From positions 1 through 14,164 of the forward strand of contig WOUX01000005.1 in NCBI GenBank assembly GCA_009773075.1: a stretch of 14,164 bases of DNA, in the 5' to 3' direction. The DNA is from a bacterium. GTDB taxonomy: Bacteria; Desulfobacterota; UBA8473. The position numbers and the translations under genes are program-made. Positions within the stretch are counted from its first letter, which is position 1; the number at the start of each line of letters is the position of its first letter. The notes under the pieces are model-generated. The model did no database searches, was not told where the DNA came from, and worked only from the letters and a program-made list of their open reading frames with translations. This document shows, piece by piece, positions 7,367 through 14,164 of this stretch.

Positions 7367-7996
7367 TTAGCTGGTTGTTGTTTTATCCTCATTTGCCATA
7401 TTCCCATTCTCTGTAGTTGATTTTACACGTGATGCAGTAACTGTAACCTTTGCTGGCCTAAGAAGCCTATCTTTTAAAAAGTAGCCCTTCTGGAACTCTG
7501 AAACAACGGAATTAGCCTCGTGCTCATCGCTTTCAACTTGCATCATTGCCTCATGCCGATTGGGGTCAAATTTTTCTCCAACGGAAGAAAAACTGGTAAC
7601 ACCGAATTTTTCTAGACTCTTCATCAATTGGTTTAAGACCATCTCAACCCCTTCAACCAGGGGTTTTGAATTATTGGGACTAGAATTTTCCCCATGCTTT
7701 AATGCCATCTCCAGGTTGTCAACGATAGGCAACATATCCCTTATAAGGTTCTCATTACAGAACTTTATTGTATCTGCCCTCTCTTTCTCCATCCTCTTCT
7801 TATAATTCTCAAATTCGGCCTGTGTTCGCAACAATCTGTCGAAATTTTCTGCTGCCTCTTTCTCTCTGGCCTGAAGCTGTTTTTTCAATTCTTCTTCTCG
7901 GTCTTCCTTCTCTTCCTCCTCCTCTTTTGTAACCTGACTCCCTGTCTCTACTTTCTTGCCTTTTTTGGGCTTGTTGCCCGGTTCTTTTTTATTCAT
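7367..7996 (-). CDS. grpE: Nucleotide exchange factor GrpE
   Basis: The chosen ATG at 7996 gives 209 residues. An acidic, lysine-rich N-terminal coiled coil (EEEEEKEDREEELKKQL) leads into the family core: RLLRTQAEFENYKKRMEKE, then DMLPIVDNLEMAL, then FDPNRHEAM, and the ending GYFLKDRLLRPAKVTV of the beta domain. GrpE is a homodimer that releases ADP from DnaK. The same frame is open to a TTG at 8068 (233 residues), but the extra 24 residues look unlike GrpE and have no ribosome site. Another ATG is at 8005. AGGATGGGAG just before 7996 is the best, though not strong, site. The gene lies between hrcA (about 100 bases upstream) and dnaK. Confidence 0.94.
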   Translation of the reverse strand: MNKKEPGNKPKKGKKVETGSQVTKEEEEEKEDREEELKKQLQAREKEAAENFDRLLRTQAEFENYKKRMEKERADTIKFCNENLIRDMLPIVDNLEMALKHGENSSPNNSKPLVEGVEMVLNQLMKSLEKFGVTSFSSVGEKFDPNRHEAMMQVESDEHEANSVVSEFQKGYFLKDRLLRPAKVTVTASRVKSTTENGNMANEDKTTTS

Positions 7997-8096
7997 TACT
8001 CCCATCCTGATTACTGACCCAGTTAAAGGCTTGATCTCTGTTGTCCTCTTACAGGACTGACTTCTCAACTTTGTTGCGAAGCAGCTGACTTGACAT

Positions 8097-9134
8097 TTAG
8101 TATCTTGTATCCATTATTTTGCTGACCATTTTAGCAGTGTAATCGACTATTGGAACGACATCACAATAGTTCATCCTGGTTGGTCCAATTATCCCAAGGG
8201 TACCTAGAGCATAATCTTTCCAAGTATAAGGGGAGATCACTATACTACACCCCTCCATTTCCTGAGATTGACTTTCTGTACCAATAAAAATCTGGATTCC
8301 ATCTGCCCCCATTGCTTTATCTAACAGCTTTATTAAGATGTTCTTCTCTTCAAATGCACGTAAAATAGTTTTCATCTTTTCCACATCACAGAATTCAGGA
8401 CAGTCGAAGATATTGCCCTTCCCACCTATATAGATATCATCCTCTGGGTAGCTGTCAAAGACCTTTTGACTTAGTTTTAAAGCCTTTGACAGTAACCGGT
8501 CATACATATTGCTTTCCTTTTTCATCTCATCGATGATCTTCTCCCTTACTTCGCTTAAGGTTAAATCGGTCAAGATTTCATTTAGGTATCGTGTAAACTT
8601 GTACAACTCATCTTGAGAAAGATTTTCTTCTATTTGAATAACCTTATTATGAATGATCCCTGCTTTTGAAACAAAGACAATCAGGATCTGATTCTCATTG
8701 AGTTTAATAAATTCTATGTGTTTAAAGATTCTGTTATTAAATTTGGGGGCCAAAACGATTCCTGTATATCGGGAGATTTTAGAGAGAAGCAATGAAGTCT
8801 CTTTCATTACATCTGAAATCTCTAGGTTTAAAGGTCGATATCCACTCTTAATAGTCTCCTTTTCTTGTTTGGTAAGCTTTCTGACTTTTAAAATACAATC
8901 TACGTAGTAACGCAGCCCTTCATCTGTAGGAATTCTCCCTGCTGATGTATGAGGTTGAGACAAAAGCCCCATTTCTTCAAGGTCTGCCATGGCATTCCTT
9001 ATAGAAGCAGGGCTCAGATCCACATTATACTTCTTTGAAATAGTACGAGAACCCACCGGTTCACCGGTTAAAATGTATTCATTAATTATAGCATGTAGGA
9101 TTTTTGTGCTTCTCTCTAATAATGTTTCAGCCAT
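8097..9134 (-). CDS. hrcA: Heat-inducible transcription repressor HrcA
   Basis: This 345-residue repressor is complete. The N-terminal winged helix (residues 1-75) contains YILTGEPVGSRTISKKY and SPASIRNAMADLEEMGLL. The next signature is QPHTSAGRIPTDEGLRYYVD. The C-terminal part ends with the family block SIVISPYTWKDYALGTLGIIGPTRMNY. HrcA binds CIRCE operators and blocks chaperone operons until heat stress; GroEL is known in other bacteria to keep it active. Here a CIRCE operator lies just upstream at 9172-9198, so hrcA should repress itself together with grpE, dnaK and the phospholipase-D-like gene. The ATG at 9134 has AGGTGG four bases upstream. Confidence 0.97.
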   Translation of the reverse strand: MAETLLERSTKILHAIINEYILTGEPVGSRTISKKYNVDLSPASIRNAMADLEEMGLLSQPHTSAGRIPTDEGLRYYVDCILKVRKLTKQEKETIKSGYRPLNLEISDVMKETSLLLSKISRYTGIVLAPKFNNRIFKHIEFIKLNENQILIVFVSKAGIIHNKVIQIEENLSQDELYKFTRYLNEILTDLTLSEVREKIIDEMKKESNMYDRLLSKALKLSQKVFDSYPEDDIYIGGKGNIFDCPEFCDVEKMKTILRAFEEKNILIKLLDKAMGADGIQIFIGTESQSQEMEGCSIVISPYTWKDYALGTLGIIGPTRMNYCDVVPIVDYTAKMVSKIMDTRY

Positions 9135-9171
9135 TGTTCCACCTATTTAAAAATTAAGATATCTTATCAAG

Positions 9172-9198
9172 TTAGCACTCTTTGTAAAAGAGTGCTAG
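9172..9198. promoter_or_regulatory. CIRCE operator (HrcA-binding site)
   Basis: TTAGCACTC (9172-9180), nine bases, then GAGTGCTAG (9190-9198) matches the CIRCE consensus TTAGCACTC-N9-GAGTGCTAA at 17 of 18 arm positions. It covers the predicted start point of the hrcA promoter, so bound HrcA would block transcription of the operon. As part of the 5' leader it can also form a hairpin. Confidence 0.95.
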
Positions 9199-9206
9199 TA
9201 TTTAAT

Positions 9207-9235
9207 AAAATAACAACCGCTACCTTTATTGTCAA
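9207..9235 (-). promoter_or_regulatory. Sigma-70-type promoter of the hrcA operon
   Basis: On the minus strand, TTGACA (9235-9230), a 17-base spacer and TATTTT (9212-9207) lie immediately before the CIRCE operator. Transcription would start near 9200. There is no sigma-32-type sequence I recognise, which agrees with control by HrcA. Confidence 0.7.
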
Positions 9236-9237
9236 GC

Positions 9238-9272
9238 AAAAAATTTTTGATTTTTACAGGAGGTCTGAAAAA
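9238..9272 (-). terminator. Possible terminator after the signalling operon
   Basis: On the minus strand, TTTTTCAG (9272-9265) can pair with CTGTAAAAA (9259-9251) with one bulged base. Seven bases later there is a run of six T (9243-9238). The stem is A/T-rich and the T run is not directly next to it, so it is a weak candidate. It is the only one between the unrecognised gene ending at 9297 and the hrcA promoter. Confidence 0.3.
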
Positions 9273-9296
9273 CTGTGCCTTTAGAAAAGAAATCCT

Positions 9297-10058
9297 TTAG
9301 AGGGTAAGAATATCTCCTTGGCTAATCTCTGTTGGAATAACAACCTCTTTTTTGAATCTTTTTCCTATTTGTGGAGAGGGCTTTATTGTAAACTGACGTT
9401 TAACCAGAGGCGCCATTACACCGGCATAATCACTATTATCATAGATAAAATCTCTTATCTTTTTGAATTCTTCTCCTTTAAATATATCTTTACTTAGTTC
9501 AACAATACTCTTTATGGCATTGTTCTTCAGTTTACAATAAAGAACAAGAGGGTGGTCCAATTCTAAAGAGTCTTTTAGTAGACTCTTCGGGTCTAATTGT
9601 GAAATAACCCTTTCTACTACCTGGATTAAACGGGTTATCTTATCCTGGGATATAAGGGGATTTATTTCTGCCTGAATTTGTTTTCTGATGTCCTCACCAT
9701 GTATTACCGATTTATTTGTTACCTCAATAGATCCTTCGACAATCTCATATCTCAGTGGAGACTCAACCTTATCTCTCCACCTTTTTATTACAAAATCTTC
9801 TCTGCCATTAGTTGCCTCAAAATAACTGGTTTTTAATGGTTCGTAATAGGGGCGATCACTGATATAAGAGGACCTGTTTACCTTCAGCTCTTCTACTTTG
9901 TGACGCTTGTGCTTCTTTATGAACGGTTCTCTGTCGTTCTTTACCAGTTCAATAAAGCAATCCTTTTCCTTGTCGCAATGGTATTCAGCCGAGAAGTCGT
10001 GTTCTGTCATGTTAATAAGTTCATTACATTCTGTACACCTAAATAATCTACTTTCCAT
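9297..10058 (-). CDS. Unrecognised protein with an N-terminal four-cysteine (zinc-ribbon-like) motif
   Basis: I do not recognise this 253-residue protein. Residues 6-35 contain C8-x2-C11 and C28-x5-C34, a spacing that could bind zinc; histidines at 20 and 27 lie nearby. The remainder is soluble and charged, with no signal peptide or membrane segment. A lysine/arginine-rich stretch covers about 40-60, and a mainly helical middle and C-terminal part (about 120-220) includes KITRLIQVVERVISQL. It begins 16 bases after the receiver-kinase gene, with a good ribosome site (GAAGGTG, six bases before the ATG). It is therefore almost certainly co-transcribed with the kinase and the HD-GYP gene. A role as target or accessory protein of that signalling pathway is an inference from position only. 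Confidence 0.8.
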   Translation of the reverse strand: MESRLFRCTECNELINMTEHDFSAEYHCDKEKDCFIELVKNDREPFIKKHKRHKVEELKVNRSSYISDRPYYEPLKTSYFEATNGREDFVIKRWRDKVESPLRYEIVEGSIEVTNKSVIHGEDIRKQIQAEINPLISQDKITRLIQVVERVISQLDPKSLLKDSLELDHPLVLYCKLKNNAIKSIVELSKDIFKGEEFKKIRDFIYDNSDYAGVMAPLVKRQFTIKPSPQIGKRFKKEVVIPTEISQGDILTL

Positions 10059-10074
10059 CTAAATCACCTTCTTT

Positions 10075-11265
10075 CTAAGCCCGAGGCTCCCTCTTATTGT
10101 CTTTATTATCCAAGGTTATAGGCAGTATAATCTTAAAGCTTGCACCTTCTTCTAATTTACTCTTTACCTCGATACGCCCTTGATGTTTCTCTACAAAAGC
10201 TTTAACAATAGACAGTCCAAGCCCTTTACCTTTTTCCGCTTCTTTTGTTGTAAAAAAGGGGAAAAATATCTTTTCCAAATTTTCTTCTTTTATTCCACAC
10301 CCTGTATCAGAAATGGTCACCTCAATAGATTGTCCATCTGAGCTAAGGTCTGTTTCAACAATTAATTTCTTATTTGTTGTCTTCTCTACAGCATGGGAGG
10401 CATTTATGATTATGTTTATAAAAACCTGCTCTAATTGAAATTTGTCTCCTCTAATTAAGGGCAAAGCCTCCCGGTAGAACCTGTGGACCTGACACCTTTT
10501 AGTCTCTCCAAAATCCTCCAATAAATTAAGAGAATGATCCAGGATTTTCTGTACATTTATCTTATCTTCGTTGTGTTCGGGTGGTTTCCCATATTTCATC
10601 AGTTGTTGCGCAATATGGTCTATTTTTTCAGCCTCTGTAAAAATGCTATCAAAATACTTATTGAAGACCTCTTCTCCTTTTGTTTTTATCAAACCCTGTT
10701 GGGCCATTCCGTATATAATCTGTAGATGGTTGTTAATCTCATGGGCAATCTTAGGGGTTAATTGGCCTAAAACTGTCAGCTTTTCAGCGTATAGGAGTTG
10801 ATCCTCTAGTTGTGTAACCCCCATTTTTATAACCCCTTGTATTTCCTCCTTTGAAATATTTAACGTTTGAGTCAATATACGGCTCAACATATTAATTTTG
10901 TACCTTTTAATCCCCTTTTTTACAGCTTCCTCAACTTGAGGTATATTAAACGGCTTATTGATGTAGTCTAAGGCACCATATCTCAAGGCTTCTACGGCAG
11001 TATTCAGGCTTCCGTAACCTGTAAGAACAATCACCTCAATGTCATGGTTATAACCTTTTATCTCCTTTAATACTTCTATACCAGGAATCCCTGGCATCTT
11101 GAGATCTAATGTCACCAAACTTACAGGCTCTTGTCTTATGAATCTCAATGCCTCCTCCCCATTTTCAACAGTGTGTATATTAAAGATGGGTTTTAAGATC
11201 ATCCTTAGAGATTCCCGGGGTCCCAACTCATCATCCACTATCAAAACGCTTGCTTCGTTTTTCAC
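10075..11265 (-). CDS. Hybrid sensor: N-terminal receiver domain plus histidine kinase
   Basis: This 396-residue cytoplasmic protein has no membrane segment. The receiver domain (residues 5-122) has the acidic pair D11-D12, phospho-acceptor D54 in TLDLKMPG, T82 and K104. A helical linker (125-160) leads to the HisKA H-box LTPKIAHEINNHLQ, with H175 as the phosphorylated histidine. The catalytic domain follows, with N-box QVFINIIINASHAVE, G1 box SDTGCGI, F box FFPFFTTK and G2 box GKGLGLSIV. A receiver placed before the kinase suggests its input is phosphotransfer from another kinase rather than a direct ligand. The start is GTG at 11265, with GGAGG at 11273-11277; the in-phase-shifted ATG at 11267 is followed at once by a stop. 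It lies 21 bases after the HD-GYP gene. Its receiver resembles that of the NtrC-family protein at 12867-14141 (VDDELGxRESLxMI in both). Confidence 0.93.
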   Translation of the reverse strand: MKNEASVLIVDDELGPRESLRMILKPIFNIHTVENGEEALRFIRQEPVSLVTLDLKMPGIPGIEVLKEIKGYNHDIEVIVLTGYGSLNTAVEALRYGALDYINKPFNIPQVEEAVKKGIKRYKINMLSRILTQTLNISKEEIQGVIKMGVTQLEDQLLYAEKLTVLGQLTPKIAHEINNHLQIIYGMAQQGLIKTKGEEVFNKYFDSIFTEAEKIDHIAQQLMKYGKPPEHNEDKINVQKILDHSLNLLEDFGETKRCQVHRFYREALPLIRGDKFQLEQVFINIIINASHAVEKTTNKKLIVETDLSSDGQSIEVTISDTGCGIKEENLEKIFFPFFTTKEAEKGKGLGLSIVKAFVEKHQGRIEVKSKLEEGASFKIILPITLDNKDNKREPRA

Positions 11266-11286
11266 ATCAAAACCTCCGTAGGGAAA

Positions 11287-12591
11287 TTATAGGTCAAATC
11301 TCTTCTCGCTAAAAAGCTCAATGCAAGCATCTACCACTCGAGAATCATAAAGCAAACCTTTATTCTGCCAGATCTCCTCTAATGCCTTGTCTATGCCAAG
11401 GGCCGGTCGGTAAGGACGGTGGGAAGCAGTAGCCTCGACAACATCAGCTACAGCTAAGATTCTTGATTCAAGGATAATGTCTTCACCAGTAAGTCCTGAA
11501 GGATATCCAGAACCATCCATCCTCTCGTGATGTTGAAGTACCATCGGGCAAATACGCCAGGGCAATTCCAATGTTTTCAATATGTCACTACCGACCTGAG
11601 GATGAGTTTTGATCATATTCATCTCAGGATCGCTCAATCTACCAGGCTTGCTCAGTATCTCGGCCGGAACATATATTTTGCCAATATCATGAAGAAGCCC
11701 AGACATACGGATTGTTTCAATCTGTTCTTTTGGGAGCCTCATTTCTTCAGCTATAGCCGAGGCAAGCCTAGCAACCCGTTGCTGATGGCCAGATGTATAA
11801 GGGTCTCTTGTTTCAACTATCAATGCTATAGTTTGGATGGTTGCATCCATAGCTCTTTGCAACCTTTCATAACTTCGCCCCAGTTTTTCCTCAGCCAGCT
11901 TACGCCCTGTAATATCCATAAAATTTCCTAAAGTGGCTCTCTTGCCCTGAAACTGTATGGATGTGAGCTGCTCAGCAGCCCAGTTACTCTCGCCGCTTTT
12001 ACACAGATATCTGTATTCATACGGAGAAACGCGCTCCCCTTTCAACATCTTCACTGCATTTTCCCTGACCATTTCCCTATCTTCAGGATGGACAATCTCA
12101 AAAGGATATATATCCGACAGTTCACTTTCGGTGTAGCCTACACCTTTCTGGAAGGTAGAGTTTACAAGTCTAAACCTTCTGTCCTGGATTATATATATGC
12201 CAACAGGTGAACTATTGATTATCTCTAACAACAGTTTCTCAGTTTGCTTGTGCTCGGTAATGTTCCATGAGAATATTAATACACCCTCGGGCACAGGCTC
12301 CATGATGAGATCAAACGAGCCTTTGCTTCCGTCAGGAAAGGTAAATTCATTTTCTGTCCGGTGGGGGGTACGTTTTTCCATACAATCCCTTAGCTTCACA
12401 AACATTTCCGTATCCTGAATGCCAGGATACATCTCAATCATGGTGCTGCCCAGCAACTCTTTCTTGGTCTTGGAGCTGTGTCTGGCTGCGGCGTCGTTCA
12501 GATACAGATAACGCCAGTCAGGACTGATAATCTGACAACCCTCGAGTAAAGTATCCAGCACATCCTGGTAGCATTTATAAGATTTAAGCAT
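11287..12591 (-). CDS. PAS-PAS-HD-GYP cyclic-di-GMP phosphodiesterase
   Basis: This 434-residue protein has two PAS sensor domains (about 10-115 and 120-235), the second ending in a PAC-like MDITGRKLAEEKL. A short coiled linker leads to an HD-GYP domain (about 250-430). All catalytic landmarks are visible: H269 (SGHQQRV), H301-D302 (LLHDIGKI), H330 (KTHPQVG), H354-H355, DGSGYP (359-364) and D383 (AVADVVEA). HD-GYP enzymes hydrolyse cyclic-di-GMP using a two- or three-metal site. There is no membrane segment, so the PAS domains probably sense a cytoplasmic signal such as redox state or a small molecule. The ATG at 12591 has AGGAGAG eight bases upstream. The gene heads a tight three-gene run with the receiver-kinase and the four-cysteine protein. 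Confidence 0.94.
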   Translation of the reverse strand: MLKSYKCYQDVLDTLLEGCQIISPDWRYLYLNDAAARHSSKTKKELLGSTMIEMYPGIQDTEMFVKLRDCMEKRTPHRTENEFTFPDGSKGSFDLIMEPVPEGVLIFSWNITEHKQTEKLLLEIINSSPVGIYIIQDRRFRLVNSTFQKGVGYTESELSDIYPFEIVHPEDREMVRENAVKMLKGERVSPYEYRYLCKSGESNWAAEQLTSIQFQGKRATLGNFMDITGRKLAEEKLGRSYERLQRAMDATIQTIALIVETRDPYTSGHQQRVARLASAIAEEMRLPKEQIETIRMSGLLHDIGKIYVPAEILSKPGRLSDPEMNMIKTHPQVGSDILKTLELPWRICPMVLQHHERMDGSGYPSGLTGEDIILESRILAVADVVEATASHRPYRPALGIDKALEEIWQNKGLLYDSRVVDACIELFSEKRFDL

Positions 12592-12656
12592 ACACTTTCT
12601 CTCCTATAGTGGACAAGGCAGCATAGAATGTGCCGAAGTCTCCTTAATAAGCAAAG

Positions 12657-12683
12657 AAGCCACTTATATTGTGTAAGTGGCTT
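12657..12683. promoter_or_regulatory. Perfect 10-base-pair hairpin upstream of the HD-GYP gene
   Basis: AAGCCACTTA (12657-12666), a seven-base loop and TAAGTGGCTT (12674-12683) form a perfect stem. It lies in the 275-base gap between the NtrC-family gene and the HD-GYP gene, 66 bases before the latter's start. On the minus strand it is followed by CTTTGCTT, a poor T tract. On the plus strand it is followed by an A-rich stretch, then seven T. It may end NtrC-gene transcription, be an operator, or be a leader hairpin. I see no convincing promoter in the rest of the gap (12592-12866). A smaller hairpin, AACAGA-TCAG-TCTGTT, overlaps the NtrC-gene stop at 12861-12876. Confidence 0.45.
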
Positions 12684-12866
12684 AAAAATAAAATAAATTT
12701 TTTTGTGTAATCTACTGTTTGGGGATGGGAAGGATTGATACGGACAGGTTACTAATGAACATTTTTGTACGACTTTTTGTGGCAAGGAAAGGAAACTGGT
12801 TAATACTAGAAGGAATTTTCCGTTTGTCTAGATTGTGCATTTTTGAACAATATCTGGTTGAACAGA

Positions 12867-14141
12867 TCAGTCTGTTGTAGCCTCAATACCCAATTTATCC
12901 ATTTTGTACTTTAATATCCGCCTGCTTATGCCCAAAAGTTCAGCAGCTTTGCTTTGAACATAATTTGTCTTTTTCAATGTATTTAAGATAATATCCCTTT
13001 GGAATTCTGCTTCTGCCTTTTCAAATGATAGTTTTCCTTCCAGTACAGCCTCTTTGATTGAGTTTAATCTAGCATTGCCTCTGATATTCGACGGTAAATC
13101 CTCCGGGAGTACCTTGCTGTTCTTGGATAAAAGTGTAATCCGCTCAATAGTGTTCTCCAGTTCCCGAATGTTACCGGGCCAGCTATACTCTATAAGTAAA
13201 TCCAATGCTTCACTGGATATGCTTTTTGCCGTGGCCTCTTTTTCTTTCATAATTCTATTTAAAAAATGATTTACTAATAAAGGGATGTCCTCTTTTCTCT
13301 CTCTTAAGGGCGGTAGATGTATAGGAACCACTTTTATCCTATAGTAAAGGTCATCTCGAAAGGCCCCATTGGCCACAGAGTTTTCGAGGTTTCTGTTGGT
13401 AGCGGCTATGAGTCTGACATCTACGTTTATGGTCTCCGTCCCTCCAACCCTGACCAGTTCCCTCTCTTGCAAAAACCTCAAGATCTTTGCCTGGGTAGCC
13501 AGACTGAGCTCGCTAATCTCATCAAGAAACAGGGTTCCAAAATCAGCCATTTCAAATCGGCCTAATTTCCTTCCGTAGGCATTGGTAAATGCCCCTTTCT
13601 CGTGCCCAAATAACTCGCTTTCTATAAGGGTTTCTGGTATTCCTGCACAGTTAATAGCAATGAATGGCTTCCCTTTTCTATTACTATTAAAGTGGATAGC
13701 CTTTGCCACCAGTTCCTTACCTTTTCCAAAGCTATAACCCTTATCTATCTCAGACCTCAGTATCTTCACCTCATTCCTTAAATCCTGAGTTGAGAGGGCC
13801 TTTTTGATAATCAATCTTATTTCATCAAGGTCAAAAGGCTTGGTTATATAATCATAGGCCCCTAGTTTCATGGCATGAACGGCAGTTTTAACCGTTTTTG
13901 TAGCTGTTATCATTATTACAATTATATCCTTATCTATTTCGTTAATTCTCTCCAATACAGCCAGCCCGTCCATTCCAGGCATAATTATATCTAAAAGAAC
14001 CAGGTTAGGTCTAAGTCTCTCAATTATCCCAAGGGCTTCTTCTCCAGTGGCAACTGTTATAATGTCATGCTCCTTGTCGAAGATCATCTTCAAGGATTCC
14101 CTGGTACCTAGCTCATCATCTACTATAAGCAGCCTCTTCAT
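12867..14141 (-). CDS. NtrC-family sigma-54 response regulator with the Walker A region deleted
   Basis: This 424-residue protein has a receiver domain (1-115; D8-D9, phospho-acceptor D51, T79, K101), a linker helix, an AAA+ domain and a C-terminal Fis-type helix-turn-helix (about 385-420, QSKAAELLGISRRILKYKM). Family members use ATP hydrolysis to remodel sigma-54 RNA polymerase at distant sites. The AAA+ part retains GHEKGAFTNA (179-188, the sigma-54 contact loop, normally GAFTGA), Walker B GTLFLDEI, sensor I AATNR, the arginine-finger region FRDDLYYRI and sensor II WPGNIRELEN. However, linker sequence SFGK (137-140) runs directly into GKELVAKAIH. About 34 residues normally holding the first AAA+ helix and GESGT of Walker A are absent, in frame, at about 13720-13727. 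It may be inactive in ATP hydrolysis. The ATG at 14141 has GGGGAG five bases upstream. Confidence 0.92.
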   Translation of the reverse strand: MKRLLIVDDELGTRESLKMIFDKEHDIITVATGEEALGIIERLRPNLVLLDIIMPGMDGLAVLERINEIDKDIIVIMITATKTVKTAVHAMKLGAYDYITKPFDLDEIRLIIKKALSTQDLRNEVKILRSEIDKGYSFGKGKELVAKAIHFNSNRKGKPFIAINCAGIPETLIESELFGHEKGAFTNAYGRKLGRFEMADFGTLFLDEISELSLATQAKILRFLQERELVRVGGTETINVDVRLIAATNRNLENSVANGAFRDDLYYRIKVVPIHLPPLRERKEDIPLLVNHFLNRIMKEKEATAKSISSEALDLLIEYSWPGNIRELENTIERITLLSKNSKVLPEDLPSNIRGNARLNSIKEAVLEGKLSFEKAEAEFQRDIILNTLKKTNYVQSKAAELLGISRRILKYKMDKLGIEATTD

Positions 14142-14164
14142 ACTTACTCCCCAACTATCAAAAT

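Noticed and set aside
5518..7416. Several plus-strand open frames of 61-156 codons across the dnaK region
   Set aside because: They lie opposite dnaK, have no ribosome sites or recognisable domains, and are shadow frames of a highly conserved gene.
7997..8068. Longer GrpE starting at TTG 8068
   Set aside because: The 24 extra residues do not look like a GrpE N-terminus and no ribosome site precedes the TTG; the ATG at 7996 gives a normal GrpE length.
9278..9300. Direct repeat CCTTTAGA near the end of the four-cysteine gene
   Set aside because: Two short A/T-rich copies, without other features, are likely chance.
12640..12690. Possible sigma-54 promoter (TGGC...TTGC) before the HD-GYP gene on the minus strand
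   Set aside because: The GG and GC pairs are about three bases too close together for a -24/-12 element.
12498..12785. A 95-codon minus-strand frame overlapping the start of the HD-GYP gene
   Set aside because: It is in another frame from the HD-GYP gene, is rich in unusual residues, has no ribosome site and resembles no family I know.
12843..12864. Direct repeat TTGAACA spaced by 15 bases just after the NtrC-family gene
   Set aside because: Two 7-base copies are within chance, and no promoter lies next to them to make an operator likely.

Overview
The window looks like a chromosomal stretch from a Gram-negative, probably anaerobic bacterium. A member of the Desulfobacterota (old Deltaproteobacteria) or a nearby phylum fits best. 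This is an inference from the mix of genes: paired PaaK-type acyl-CoA ligases, an HrcA/CIRCE heat-shock operon, Tat export genes, and a sensory cluster of NtrC-type, hybrid histidine kinase and PAS/HD-GYP proteins. There is no rRNA, tRNA, CRISPR array or complete insertion sequence.

Layout. Bases 2-640 (+) are the 3' part of a LipM/LplA-type lipoyl-pathway enzyme, cut by the window edge. Bases 700-1989 (+) and 2114-3394 (-) are two paralogous phenylacetate-CoA-ligase-like genes placed tail to tail, with two inverted repeats in the gap between them. A divergent promoter region (3395-3626) then leads into tatA/B and tatC (+). The last ten codons and the stop of tatC lie inside one arm of an inverted-repeat element that fills the gap before the next, convergent gene.

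From 4868 to the right edge all genes are on the minus strand. The heat-shock operon reads hrcA-grpE-dnaK and then a small exported phospholipase-D-fold protein (Nuc-like), where dnaJ might be expected. It starts from a sigma-70-type promoter with a CIRCE operator at 9172-9198. Upstream of it is a signalling group, in order of transcription: an NtrC-family regulator (14141-12867), a 275-base gap with a hairpin, a PAS-PAS-HD-GYP cyclic-di-GMP phosphodiesterase, a receiver-histidine kinase hybrid, and an unrecognised protein with four N-terminal cysteines. The last three are tightly spaced and look like one transcription unit.

The most striking observation is that the NtrC-family regulator keeps its receiver domain, Walker B, sensor I, arginine-finger region, sensor II and Fis-type helix-turn-helix. 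It lacks about 34 residues in frame, covering the start of the AAA+ domain and most of the Walker A loop. It is therefore predicted to be unable to hydrolyse ATP in the usual way, unless this is an assembly error. Second, the phospholipase-D-like gene has a clear signal peptide in frame upstream of any ATG, GTG or TTG codon, which suggests an AUA start overlapping the end of dnaK. Third, a repeat element has supplied the C-terminus of TatC.
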